From Archilochus colubris (Eukaryota > Chordata > Aves > Apodiformes > Trochilidae): a stretch of 64,000 nt of DNA. The notes beneath the pieces were generated by a model. The model saw nothing but the letters and a program-made list of their open reading frames with translations. It searched no databases and was not told the DNA's origin. Each line of letters starts with the position of its first letter. The stretch's first letter is position 1. A program made the translations under genes and the position numbers. The stretch lies in the NCBI GenBank assembly GCA_023079485.1, contig CM041090.1, forward strand, positions 32,576,874 to 32,640,873, in the 5' to 3' direction. Positions 51,453-62,500 of the stretch are shown here, in pieces.

Positions 51453-52846
51453 CTGCTGATACAACATTCCCCTTGCCTCTTATCTCATCCATTGCTTGGC
51501 TTTTCTCTTTTTTTGTTGCACAGAAGATTCTGAGCAGCACCAGCAGGCCCAGAGATGTTTGGTTACTGGTTCAAGAGGATAGGTGAAAAAGCTGATCATT
51601 TCCCAATTATGAGCAGAGCAAATTTTAAAACTATTAAAAAACTCAAGTAAGTTATTTGCAAAACCTGTCTTGCATGCATATTTAGGAGGCAGAAGATTTT
51701 TAAACCCGCAACTAAGTACGACTTGGAGAAACTGTTGTTTTTTTTAACAGGAGAACTGTTCTGTAGCACATCACCAAATTTAAGTACTGCAAATTTTTAA
51801 GAGATCTTGAGAGTTTTAAAATCAGTGTTGTCAAATTGCAATTACTCTTTACAAGTAAATGCCTTTTAACTCTTGACTTTTATAGCATTAGGAATCAGTA
51901 ATTAAACATTAAATTTTTACTGATGACCTGTATGCAAAATTTCTGAAGCAGGGCAGGATATATTCTGTTACTGCTCCTTTAAGCAACTACCTGAAATGTC
52001 ATTGTTAAAAGTTTTGATTAAGATCAATGGCTTGAAGAAAACGATGACTAAATTTTATTTGCTTTTGAATCAGATAAAAAGTCTCTTTAGCTTTTGGCTA
52101 GATTTCATTTATATTAAAATATTCAGCAGTTACAGAAACTGCATCAATATCAAGTATCTCCTATGACTGCATAATCTCTAATACCTCAATAAAACTTGAG
52201 GTTTAAGTTATTAGTACAGGAGTTAAATACTTTCCACAGTTGACTGAACACTATGCTTTACATTTTAAAAAACTGCAAAAGGCAGCTGTCATTTATAGTG
52301 TAATATGAAAATGTATATTCTGTAATTAGCATTCCATTTGTAATACTGAAACTCAGTCATTTCTTGTTATTTTTAACCAACCACCTCCTCCATCCAGTTC
52401 TAAAACAAAAGACTACTTAGAAAGTTCAATAAAGAATGCTCTCTAAGCTCTGTCAGAACAATGCTTTAATTAAATACTGATACATTAATTGAATACTGAT
52501 AAAGTCTGTTCCCTTCAGGAACAGTGGTGGGCAAGCAGCCCTTCATCACCTTACGGGCTTTTCCTATAAGGTGTCAGAGAAACAAAAGAAGGTGCTGCTG
52601 TTCTTGTTAGAACTGTAACAACAGAAATGTGAGTGGGTCTCTTATGGCATAGTTGTGCATTTCCTCACACTCCAGGCACTTTACCAGGTGATCAGTAACC
52701 TCCTCCTCTTCATTTTATAGCAGGTAAGTGGAAGTGTTTTGGGGAAGACTTAAGTGCCTTCTGGTTGTTAGACTGTTGAGGAAAAAAGAGAAGATTGAAA
52801 TACATCCTGTAAAACACATTTTGCCATTACACTTTAATGACCAAAT

Positions 52847-53059
52847 TCAAGTCTCTACCTTGATATTTGATCCCAAAAATCTAACAGACTGTAACACAGA
52901 GGGTTCACCGTGTTCCTTAGGTGGCCGGAAAACCGAATGCAATGTAAGAGTAGGACGGGAAGTCAATGAGGCTACTCCAGAATGATTTAGTTTTGGTAAT
53001 TCTGCACCAGGAGGTCCATGTTGTTGTTTTGCTTTTTCCTGGACTTCCCTAAGAGAACG
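52847..53059 (-). CDS. MOK: MOK C-terminal tail exon
   Basis: The acceptor after tattttaaaag opens in phase 0 with RSLREVQEKAKQQHGP, then GAELPKLNHSGV, which parallels the human MOK tail (…KQSLKQEED…ELPKLKLSGV, from memory). The frame reaches a TGA at 52847-52849 (…GSNIKVET). A GT at 52858 after SNIK (aag|gtagag) is an alternative donor at the position where the human protein continues for about 25 residues in another exon. So either this bird form ends four codons later, or a final exon lies further left that I could not identify. The tail is basic and probably disordered and lies outside the kinase domain. Confidence 0.8.
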   Translation of the reverse strand, partial: RSLREVQEKAKQQHGPPGAELPKLNHSGVASLTSRPTLTLHSVFRPPKEHGEPSVLQSVRFLGSNIKVET

Positions 53060-53176
53060 CTTTTAAAATAAATAAACAAGATTCCATTTCTTTTTGAGAA
53101 CATTTTGAGGAATAAAAGAGAAAATCCAATTCATCAGATAAAAACAACCCACAGACACATACTACTTCAGGTAATC

Positions 53177-53194
53177 TTTTTTTTTTTTTTTTTT
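53177..53194. repeat. Poly-T run (18)
   Basis: Mononucleotide T tract in a MOK intron, about 120 bp upstream of the C-terminal exon's acceptor on the - strand (where it reads as A18). No retroposon body is attached. Confidence 0.85.
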
Positions 53195-53990
53195 AATTTA
53201 CTGCCCACTTGATGTTTCTTGCAATTTCTCCTAAGGAACTTCTTACAAAGCCTACAGTGATGAACTCCAGAAATAAATTGGTGGAAAAAGGGGATGCTTT
53301 AATGGGAGGAGAGTTGATGCTTTCAAGGTTAAAAGCAGAAAATATATTTTTTTTAATACTGTAATACTCTGTTATTCACTGATTTTCCACGTAATACTAA
53401 CTTCTACCTCACCCTGCTGATACAGTGAGCTCTTAAGAGTGTATACATTGAGGTTTTTTCACATAGTTTGAATATAAACAAGTTTTAATTTGCCAGAATT
53501 TTTAATCTGATTTTTTGATCTCCAGTGTGAAATACAAGTTTATGATTTTCCCATATACCATCTAAACACAAGATAATTAAATTTAAAAAAAAACACAATT
53601 TGCTTAAAATGTAGACTGCAGGCCTGAAAAGGCAAAAGTACACTCTCTGTCTCTGCTACAACTTCAGCTGTAAAACTCTAACTCAAAGGCAAGAGAGCAA
53701 GAAAAGGATGATGATTCTGAAACAACACACATGGAACTGACCCTTTAAGTAACAGAACTATGACAAGAATCTACTGAAGGGATTACGTGGTTATCACAGC
53801 TTCTAAATTCTAACTTGTGTTTCAGGGGGAAGGGAGGGAACTGCATGAGACCCAATCAAGACCAGTGTTTGGGCAAACTGAATAAAACCAAGTAATCAGC
53901 TTAATTAAAACAACTCTTTCTAGCTAACAAGCTCAGTGTCACAAATTACTGTCTCTAAATGGACTGACAGTTCTTCCACTTAAGTATTAC

Positions 53991-54102
53991 CTGCCTTCGA
54001 CTTTCCTCTGAAACTTGCACCAAATGCAGAGGTACCTGCCCTGATCTATTTCCTGGTAATCTTGGGTTTTTGTGCATGGCCAAAGGTTGTGTATTGGCTT
54101 GC
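53991..54102 (-). CDS. MOK: MOK exon after the kinase domain
   Basis: Acceptor aactttttag, donor gtaata. One base completes a Trp codon from the previous exon, then QANTQPLAMHKNPRLPGN, followed by VPLHLVQVSEESRRQ, leaving in phase 0. The frame is fixed by both neighbours; the other phases contain a stop or do not join. It is the start of the fast-evolving C-terminal extension, and similarity to mammalian MOK is weak here, as expected for that region. Confidence 0.8.
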
Positions 54103-54242
54103 CTAAAAAGTTTGGGGGAAAAAAAATTAAAATAAAGACAGAAAGAAAAAGAGAAAACCGTCAGTTGTGCTTTCGGTGAAGCTTGGACTCAGTTCAAAGA
54201 ATGACATTGGCTGAATTATTTTCATTGTATTGCGAGCCATGT

Positions 54243-54315
54243 ACCAGCACTGTAAGCAAAATTAATTTCAGTCCACTTTAAATAATAAGCACACACATTC
54301 CCCCCCTTTTTAATT
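54243..54315. repeat. Duplicated block, copy B piece 1 (MOK intron)
   Basis: Matches 31813-31885 base for base over most of its 73-bp length (equal length in both). The exception is a 13-base core at 54277-54289 that is the exact reverse complement of the corresponding core at 31846-31858. It sits 37 bp beyond the GC donor of the 54352-54525 exon. Confidence 0.8.
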
Positions 54316-54351
54316 TTAGCTTCAAGATTGAAGTGATTTGAGGTCACTTGC

Positions 54352-54525
54352 CAGAGTTCTTGAAAATAAGGGTGCTGTAATGCTTGATGGGCAGCAATTC
54401 TCTCATCAGGATCATACGTTATCATTGCATACAGGAGAGATAAGCCTTTGGGAGACAAATTGTGCACAAGAGGAGGTATTCCTGTTCCTTTTTTAAAGGG
54501 GAAATCAAATCCTGCCATTCTTGAC
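54352..54525 (-). CDS. MOK: MOK kinase exon, subdomains X-XI
   Basis: Acceptor taacacag. The exon starts with the last base of a Gln codon and encodes SRMAGFDFPFKKGTGIPP, LSPKGLSLLYAMITYDPDER and IAAHQALQHPYFQEL. This is the C-lobe end of the kinase domain, including the invariant Arg of subdomain XI (DPDER). It closely follows human MOK (…FDFPFKKGSGIP…DPDERIAAHQALQHPYFQE). The only donor that gives the right phase is gcaagt at 54351, a GC donor: tg|g then completes Trp at the junction. The nearby GT (gtgacc, 54347) leaves the wrong phase and leads to a stop. The frame continues open across the donor for about 40 codons, but that part is intron and duplicated repeat. Confidence 0.93.
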
Positions 54526-54941
54526 CTGTGTTAAGCATGTTGAAAACAAAACAGTTACTCATGCATAGTCAGAGAGTTAGAATTTAGTGAAAAAAATTAC
54601 TCCCATCTGATGTAGATAATCATTTACCAAAGACAAGCACGTAATAGTTGGAAAAAATGTTTCCTTTTCTAGTAAGTTCTGTCATTGTCCTTGAAGATAC
54701 AATGGAAATAAATGGCCAAATAAAATGGATACAGGCTCAGATTTCCTCTGCTTTGCCTACAAGGATCAGGAATGTATAATTGTCTCTGGGCAGGGATAGA
54801 AGACAACACTCTTTGGTCAGCAGCAGCCACAACAGAATCAGATTTTTGTGGTTGTTCCTGAGCAGAAGTTGCACACAGTTGTACAGTTACACAGTGGATG
54901 TTCATACAGTGAGATGAACAACTATTGGGATGCATACTTAC

Positions 54942-55043
54942 TGCTTGAACTTGCTGAGAGTTTTGTTAGCAGGAGTGCCTAAAACTTCATGGATTTTTGA
55001 AATTTGGTCTAGCTCATTAGATCCAGGGAAGAGAGGCTGAAAA
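54942..55043 (-). CDS. MOK: MOK kinase exon, subdomain IX-X region
   Basis: Acceptor ccttgcag, donor gtaagt. It encodes (S)FQPLFPGSNELDQISKIHE, then VLGTPANKTLSKFK(Q), with split codons at both ends that match the adjacent exons (ag|t and ca|g). The PLFPG…ELDQ…IHEVLGTP pattern is the CMGC-group segment following subdomain IX, as in MOK, MAK and ICK. MOK identity comes from the flanking exons. Confidence 0.95.
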
Positions 55044-55156
55044 CTGCAAGGTAAGAGATGGTATTAGCACTGGAGAAGACACAGTTAAACTAGTGTAAGT
55101 GGCACAACTACTACTTCAGGTAAATTTTTTTCATTTATGAGGAAGATACATTGTAG

Positions 55157-55862
55157 AATTACTCATCTGTGAACCAACCAACAACTGAAGAATAAAGTGA
55201 GCAGCAGATGAATACAACTGCATGTTTGGATGGACAGAGCAGTTAGGGTTTTAAACAAAAATCTAAAGGTGCCCTCTCCTCGCAGCTTTGCAGTGAGATA
55301 TCATAGAATCACAGAATGGTTTGGGTTGGAATGGACCTTAAAGATCATCAGGTTCCAATCCCCCTACCATGGGCAGGGACACCTCCCACAAGACCAGGTT
55401 GCTACAGGCTCTGTTCAGCCTGCACCTGAACATTTCCAGGGAAGGGGCATCCACAACTTCTCTGGGCAACCTGTTCAGTGTCTCACCACGCTGACACTGC
55501 AGAATTTCTTCCTAGTATCTAATCTAAATCTACCCTCTTCCAGTTTAAAACCATTTCCCCCTTGTCCTGTCACTCCATGCCCTTAGTAAAAAGTCTCTCC
55601 CCAGCTTTCCTGGAGGTCTCCTCGAGTACTGGGAGGCTGTTTTAAGTCTCTGAAGCCTTCTCCAGGCTGAAGAGCCACAGCTCTCTCAGCCTGCCTTCAG
55701 TGGAGAGGTGCTCCATCCCTGTGATCATCTTTGTGGTCCTGCAACAGCTTTATGTCCTTCTTATGTAGAAGAGGGGCCTTAGAACTGGACACAGTACTCC
55801 AGGTGGGGTCTCATGAGAGTGGAGTAGGGGAGGAGAATCACCTCCCTTGATCTGCTGGCCAC
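55157..55862. repeat. Duplicated block, copy B piece 2 (MOK intron)
   Basis: Matches 31890-32605 in WDR20 intron 2, including about 145 bp outside the CR1 element. It differs by scattered substitutions and a few small indels, for example the missing 10-base segment after 'tgtgaac' and 5 bases missing in 'ccttctccaggctg'. It ends abruptly at ctggccac (55862), where copy A continues into further CR1 sequence. Confidence 0.85.
55302..55862 (-). mobile_element. CR1 LINE, truncated, in MOK intron
   Basis: Same element as the copy at 32045-32735, in minus orientation (so in the sense direction of MOK). The CR1 3' terminus is at 55302 (catagaatcacagaatgg) and the 5' truncation at 55862. The reverse-transcriptase remnant is broken. 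It lies in the 2.8 kb intron between the exons at 54942-55043 and 57862-58040. Confidence 0.9.
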
Positions 55863-55983
55863 TACCTAGCATACAGGTTCTTTGCAAGCATCAATACTTG
55901 AAAATTGGTCTTTTGAACTGCATTTCACAGCTTGATCCTCTGTTAATATAAAACTTGCAGAGAGTCCTTGAAAACATTGTTCT

Positions 55984-56037
55984 AAATAGAGCAATCTGGC
56001 TTCACAAGTTAAATAGAGCAATCTGACTTCACAAGTT
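55984..56037. repeat. 27-bp tandem duplication
   Basis: Two consecutive 27-bp copies starting aaatagagcaatctgg and aaatagagcaatctga, with one difference. It is a recent slippage duplication in a MOK intron, about 120 bp from the CR1 breakpoint. Confidence 0.85.
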
Positions 56038-57861
56038 AGGTCTACTAACATTTTTTTTCTTGCATGTTGCCTTTTTCCATGTTAGCAGAGCATTTCCCCG
56101 GGCTTATAATTAAGAAACATTTCAGTAGTACCACAGTTCATGAAAGCAATACATTCAGCCCTCTTAGTAGAAGGAGGAAACTTCTTTTAACCGCTCGCAT
56201 AATCAGGCAGCTGCCTGCACACTTCTCTGAATGTCTTTATAAAGCTTGGAGAAGAGGAAGGACAAAAAAGAATCTGATTCATCTTGTGTAGCTATATCAA
56301 GACAAGTTGGGAGTAGCTTTTGTGTGAACTACAAATATATCCTGGCTTCAAATGTAAATCCGTAACTTAGAGAAGAACAACTGTGCAGTCCACAAAAAGT
56401 GTAATGCAGGAATCATAATTTATAAGAAAGAGGGAGATCAAGGTTTAAAAGGTAACCATGACTGAGTAAAAGACTAATAATTCTTACACAATGTGGTGTA
56501 AAGCAGAAAGGCTTACACAAATTTTCAACAGCAAAAACTGCAAGTTTCACTTGAAACAAACCTGTCGATAACTTCCTTTAGCTTCACAAGGCTGTATCTT
56601 TTTTAATTCAGTCATTTTAATAAACATTGTTATTTCTCTCTGAACACACCTACCAAGTCCTCTAAAATATGCAGTAGTTGCAAAAAATGAAATTTGTTAC
56701 CTTAAGCTAAAATTATGAGGAAATATCTTTAAGGTTTTTTACCTTAAGAAAAATTCAGTTTGCAGCGTGTAATTTTCTTGCCTAACTTCAAAGCCCACTT
56801 GATTCAAATTGAAATGGAAAACCTCAGCATTTTAAAAGCAATTGGTCCCAATTTACTTTGCAAGAGAACTGCCACATTTGAGATTTTTCCTTTAACAGTT
56901 TTCTGACCAAAGCAGAACTGTTTCTCCAAGTTATCAGGCAAAGCATAAGGACTGTCATTTAATGTGATGGTAATGGCAGCAGCTGCACTTGCCATGTGGA
57001 GGAGGAGGAAAGAAGCAAAGCAAATGTTATCACTCGTGGTTGCATCTAAGAGGCAGCAGTGTGGGAGGAGAATAAAGAACTCCTGCTGTTGCTAGGGCAC
57101 AAATATACTGCAGAGATACTTATGGTGGTTATTCTTCCGTTTTTTCTGGAAGACCAGTGACAATTTTTTTGAGTTATTGTTTCATCATTGAAAGCTTAAA
57201 GGACTTCAGTCTGGGTTTTCCTGAAGTCATCCTTCATCAGAACCCAACTTCAGAATATTCTAGGATCCTGACACAAGGGCTTTAAACACACTATCTTAAA
57301 AATCAAAGTAGTAAATCAGAGGGAGTGTCTTTTCTAATTCCTCTGGTATTGCAGAAGATAGTCAAAACACGTGGGGAAAATTTTACCATTAAGTGTATTA
57401 ACAAGATTGAGAACAGTTAGTGATGCTCACGACAGGAAATGAGCCATACTCTAATATTTAGAGGTGAAGCAGAGGAAATACATTCATACCAAATGCTAAT
57501 ATGAAGCCAATAAAAACAAACACACACAGAAACACCACCAAAAAAAATAACAACAAAACCCCCAAGACATAAACTTCCCAACTGTTTAAAAATGTTATTT
57601 TCCTTGTAAATAATATTTGTTGGTACTGTGTTCTCTTGAACATCCCACTGCTTTATTCCTAACTTGCCACAGGGTGAAGAGTGCTAGACAAGCAAGACAG
57701 GATTACTGCCTCATGAACCCTGCAGACTAATCACAAAAGAAGCTTCCATAAAACCATGGAAACAAAGATCATATTAGCCACACCATGTCCTCCTTATTTC
57801 AGTTATTTACCTTTGATTTTCTTGATCAGTAACAAGGAAAACCCCTCACTAAACACTGTAC

Positions 57862-58040
57862 CTTGCGATTTCATAGAAAACACAGCCAGCACTCCAGATA
57901 TCAATTTTGTAACTATAGCATCCGTTTGTCAGGATGCACTCAGGAGCTTGGTACCAGCGTGTGCAGATATATTCTGTATGTGGCTGCTTAGAAGAGATAG
58001 TTGTACAAGATCCAAAATCTCCTAACTTCAGGGTCTTCTT
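57862..58040 (-). CDS. MOK: MOK activation-segment exon
   Basis: Acceptor atttttgcag, donor gtacag, phase 0 in and 2 out, 59 complete codons. It encodes KKTLKLGDFGSCTTISSK, HTEYICTRWYQAPE and YKIDIWSAGCVFYEIA. DFG (metal binding), the TEY dual-phosphorylation motif, APE and the DxWSxG of subdomain IX are all present. The odd point is TRWYQAPE. MAPK-like kinases, including human MOK, have Arg before APE (the CMGC arginine); here the codon is CAA (Gln). The rest follows human MOK closely. Confidence 0.96.
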
Positions 58041-58949
58041 CTGCAAAAATAAAGTATTTTGACAAGTTAGAAACACCAAAATATTAAATCAAAGACTTTC
58101 CTTAAACATGTGGAGATTCGTAAAAGAAATCAGATTCCTTTAAGACTAAACTTTGAGAAATCCCAGGGGTAGTATTATGGCAGTAAAACTGCATTAAATA
58201 GCAGGTATCTCCAGGCTTGAAGATATCTGTCCCATAATATTTGCAAATACCGTTCAGTACATCATTAAAAGAAAGAGCCAAGAGTTAATTGAAAAGCATA
58301 TGGACTCTTGCTGAAGGGAAGACTGCTAACTAGGACAGCTGGATTAAGTGATTTCCTTAGAGTTCTTGTGTTTAGCAGTGATATGGTAGGTGGGCCTTTG
58401 CCTTCTCTTTATAACAGCTTCTCCTCTACACTTCCAAGACTTAAAAAAACCCAACATATCTCCAGAAAATAATACTTCATAAACAAAATTTCAAAACACT
58501 TTTCAGCCATTAGCAAAATAACATTCTGAAACTGTCAGGGTAAACTTTAATGAAGAAATCTTCTGAAAGCTATTACCTTCTGCTCTCTTTTGTATGAGTA
58601 TCTTCCACTAAATGTAGGAATTAAATGTAGAAAGAAAGCTGCAGAACTGAACCCTATTGCTTGTTTCTAGGTTAACACAGAAAGGAAAATATATATTAAT
58701 AGAGGATAAAGAAGAGGTTTTTAGACTGGAGTTATGCAGGCGCTAATGCATTTGATTAATTTCAGATATTTGGTATTAACAAACTTGCTTGTTCATTCCT
58801 CTAGATCAGGAATAAGATATTATAAGTAATTGTCTATATTTTTTTTAAACAGTACTTTCATTCATGAAGAAGCATTACTTCTCACAGTAAAGAGAAAAAT
58901 ACTGATAAACTTCATTTTCAGTTAAATACTCTCACATAAAAATAATTAC
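58041..58949 (-). other. MOK: MOK intron, 0.9 kb
   Basis: Short AT-rich intron with the donor gtaatt after the HRDVKPEN exon. I see no repeat, RNA gene or additional exon in it. Confidence 0.8.
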
Positions 58950-58998
58950 CTGTATTAATATGTTTTCTGGTTTCACATCTCTGTGAAATATCCCATTT
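58950..58998 (-). CDS. MOK: MOK catalytic-loop exon (49 nt)
   Basis: Small exon with acceptor tggtacag and donor gtaatt. It completes an Arg codon (ag|a) and encodes NGIFHRDVKPENILIQ, the catalytic loop (subdomain VIb) with the catalytic Asp and the Lys/Asn of HRDxKPEN intact. It is in phase with both neighbours. This makes the protein a catalytically competent Ser/Thr kinase by sequence. It is too short to be found as an ORF on its own. Confidence 0.96.
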
Positions 58999-59119
58999 CT
59001 GTACCAACATAAACACATCAGAGAGAAAAGTTCAGTAAAAAGACAAACGTTACCAATGCTTCCAGTTATTATAAAATAAGACTTCAAAGTTATCAACAGC
59101 ATAGTAAAAAAAAAATGAA

Positions 59120-59430
59120 CTTTGCAACCACGGTGAGACAACAGCTACAGGTAAGGGCACAGGGAAAGGGCAAGCCCAGGAAGGGGAGCCCAGGCTTTCT
59201 GCTGTTGCTTTCAGAACCTCTACCAAAGCATTGCAAGAGCCACCCCTTCCCAGAAGGGCTTCCTGCAGCAAGGACCAGAGCTCCTTTCTGGTGCTGGCAG
59301 CAGCACGGGCTGCCTCTTGCTGCCTTCCAGGGCTCTGCCAAAGGCAATCACATATCTGGGCAATGGCCTTTTCCTCCCTGCAGCAGCCTGCTGCACCAGA
59401 CAACTGTCTGTCTCTGCTTAGGTGGCCCTG
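59120..59430. other. GC-rich island inside a MOK intron
   Basis: About 310 bp of GC-rich, CpG-poor sequence (for example ggcaagcccaggaagggg) between the AT-rich flanks of the 487-bp intron that separates the exons at 58950-58998 and 59486-59564. It is bounded on the left by an A10 run at 59106-59115. It is open on both strands for 60-110 codons, but no protein is recognised. It could be an inserted, unrecognised retroposon or an LTR piece; no clear target-site duplication was found. Confidence 0.4.
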
Positions 59431-59485
59431 ACATAAATGTAAAAATACTTTTACTGTAAAGCTGTTGCTGAACCAAGTCTCTTAC

Positions 59486-59564
59486 CTATGTATGTAATCA
59501 AGAGATTTGCATAACTGGTACATGTAGTTCTTAATTTTTTTTTCAGGTAATGGCTTTTTCCTTC
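59486..59564 (-). CDS. MOK: MOK exon, subdomain V-VIa
   Basis: Acceptor taattctag, donor gtaaga, split codons at both ends. It encodes (G)RKKPLPEKKIKNYMYQLCK, then SLDYIH(R), matching human MOK GRRYPLSEKK…MYQLCKSLDHIHR. This is helix alphaE, leading into the catalytic loop. The splice phases with the exons at 63019-63089 (g|ga) and 58950-58998 (ag|a) are exact. Confidence 0.95.
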
Positions 59565-62500
59565 CTAGAATTAAATTTCAAGTTGTACAAATCCTTTTTA
59601 GCAAACAACAGAATACAAAAGAAAAAAATATTAAAAATCACTCTTCGTCCTGCAGTAGTGCATCAGACACTAACTTTTTCAGTTATACTACTGCTTTCAT
59701 TTATAGCTACCTTTGTACTACATTTTTCACTCAGCTTCAGACAGGATAACTTAGATTTCTGTATGAACAGCTCAGCTAACAACTGTAAATTCAGTAGTCT
59801 GTAATCTGCCTCAGCTTTTACTGCATGTTTCTCTTGCAGCACCTGTTTCTCCAAGTTGTAGCCGAATGGCAATATTTCACTTCTAAATTTCTAATTTCCC
59901 CTCTAAACAAAGTAATACTCCATAAGGTTCAAGATTCGTATCAATCACCTCAAATTACTGCAGTGCTTAAATGACTGCAATTCACATTTGACTTGCAAAC
60001 TAAAGGTTAACCTGTGTAGTTTGGCTTGCTACTGCCCCTGTGCAATAGTGACAGTTATAAAATTTATCTGTTTTTCACAGTCATTCAGTAACTACTCAGC
60101 TTTTTTTCTTTTATAGGCTCCAAAGGCCTTTTAAGCTTGCTGTAATGCCTTTATGTAATGCTGCAGTGTCACCAACGGAGGCAGAAATGATCACATTTTT
60201 GAAAAACAAAGCAGGTACTGATCTGCCTGATGAAAGTAGTATGAGTAATGGGCTGGGGAGGAGGAGGGAGATGCCCAGGACAGTAACTCATTGAGGCTGC
60301 AGCCAGCAGGCCCTGTGCTCCTGACTGACTGCAGCATCCTCCAGTCACCACATAATCCACTAAACAGGATTAGATATCAAAGCACTTGAGACCAACTACT
60401 ATTTACACCAAGGAGATCAAGGGTGTTTTCAACATCAGGATCTTGGTCAGTTATAGTAGAAAAGATTCTATAAAACGCAGCTATTCAGACCCACCCAGGT
60501 TATAATTAATATTTTTTAAAAATCAGGCTGTCACAAAAATAAGTCCTGCTCAATTGTTTCTTCATTACAGGTCACTGGTAAAATCTGGAGCAAGTGCTCT
60601 TCTACTTCCAGATTTATCATTAGATAAACCCTGGTTGGAAATAATGATGAAGGGAATCATAAGGTGGCAGCATGCAAAGCTACAATTGTTTCACTTGATG
60701 AAAAAAGTACAGCTCAGAGAGATGATGCCTCAGCTTTTCACATTAGTATTACAGTGAACTGTTCGAATTACACAAGTGTCTCCATACACCTTGTTAAATT
60801 AAGAAGTAATTTTCAGCCAACTTCTGCTTTTTCTTCAGTACAAAATTTAATACAAACCATGTTTGCATCCCAATTTTTCTAACAAAGCTTTTTTAAAATT
60901 GTTTTTCAGCTATATTAAAATTAATTCTGCAAGATTGAGAGTAGTCAGGAAATTACAAACCTTCGCATTACTATATACTATTATTTTTAAAAAAACCTAC
61001 AAATTATCTGAAATAGAACTACTTTTGTACACTCTGAAAACTGCTTTGTGACAGAGAATTGTTAATGAACACAAATGAATTGTTCTACAAATTAGTAATG
61101 CACTCCTTCAGATGACAACGCTGAACATTCAAAAGGAGCTATTTTTACTTGTCATTGTTATTTAGATATTCTCAGTCAAGAAGTGTTTTGGCTCAGAACT
61201 AATATTGTTTTTACAATTTAATTCCATACTTGGAATTTCTACCATATTTATTGTTTGAAATTGCTTCCACGTTACGTTTCTTGACTTTGCAATAAGCCAC
61301 AAGTAGAGCTGCTCATGGGAGAAAATAAATGAAAAATGATTTCTGCCTCATAGGAAACTGTGGTGTTGACAAGTCTACTTTGAAAATCCAAAGTTAATTT
61401 CTGGAAAATGCAAAACACTTAAGACAAATTAAATACTTTAATACTTCAAAACGTATTTTAAAATTATTATAATTTTCATAGGAATCTGTTTTTCATTTTA
61501 CCATTTTATTCTATGATTTGATGTGTGCCATCTCATGTGTCACCAACTTGTATGTATAAGGTGAAAATAAGACTCTGTATCATGGGATACACATGGGAAA
61601 CACAGAGCAGACACAAAATCCAGACCATAAAGAAGAAGCAGCAATGTACAGAATTTCAGGCAGACCCAGATTAATGTTTGGATAACCCCTAATGGCAGCA
61701 CTTCAGATTACAATTGAGCCCAGATTTAATTCTGAACTGATTCACAATGCCATAGAAATCTATATTTTTAAAAACTAAGTGGCAGGAAAACAATCTTCTC
61801 ACAGAAAATTTGAACTTGATAAAAGCTGTCTTTTCAAATAAAAAAACAACATAGCTGAACATACTGAATCTATTTGACTAATTTCCAAGTCTAAAAAATG
61901 CGTAGTGCAGCCAGCTTTTTCACATGAGAAGAATGAGAGAAACACTGAGAAATGTAGCCAAATGAAAGCAAATATTCTGAGGTTAATAAAAAAAAAAAAA
62001 GGCAGTTAAAAAACAAAACTAAACATTCTGATTTTTCTTAACTGACATACAGTGTATTTCCTGGAAGGAGAAGATGCAGAATCATTTTTAATGCACTGGA
62101 CTAATGTACTATCCAATATGATCTCTTTCCTATATGCTGTTACTTTGACTTTACAACTTAACAAATTCATCTTGGAAAAATAAAATGTCTTGTTAAAACC
62201 AGCAAATATTCATGTCTGCTTCAGTGATCAGTAAACAATGTATTTTAATCCTGAATTCTTATCTAGGTCAGGAACAGGGTTACTCCTTTTGTTAGAGATC
62301 TGAATACTGTGTCACTAATGTAATGTTTGGGAGCAGCTGCATGCTCAGTTATTTAAATGAATCTCCCAACTGTTAAGACATTACATATTTTTTATTATTC
62401 AGAAGAAAAAACCCTCTTTTGATATTGAATTATACGTGTCCCCTCATTTGCTATATCCAGCTCCTTTGATATCTATATGAGATCTGGTTTTAAATCAGCT

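Larger units (their letters stand above)
47700..52846. other. Convergent gap between WDR20 and MOK
   Basis: Sequence between the WDR20 3' end and the last recognised MOK coding exon. It is mostly AT-rich and unique. GC-richer stretches lie near 48730-48940 and 51400-51540. Several short segments on the - strand look like exons (51354-51452, 50766-50863, 49948-49979, 49273-49473). They could be extra 3' exons of MOK or a separate transcript; see those entries. A - strand AATAAA at 52054-52059 could end MOK if its last exon is the one at 52847-53059. Confidence 0.5.
55044..57861 (-). other. MOK: MOK intron, 2.8 kb
   Basis: Intron between the exons at 57862-58040 and 54942-55043. It holds copy B piece 2 with its CR1 element, the 27-bp tandem pair at 55984, and an A/C-rich tract near 57510-57565. 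Nothing else is recognised. Confidence 0.85.
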
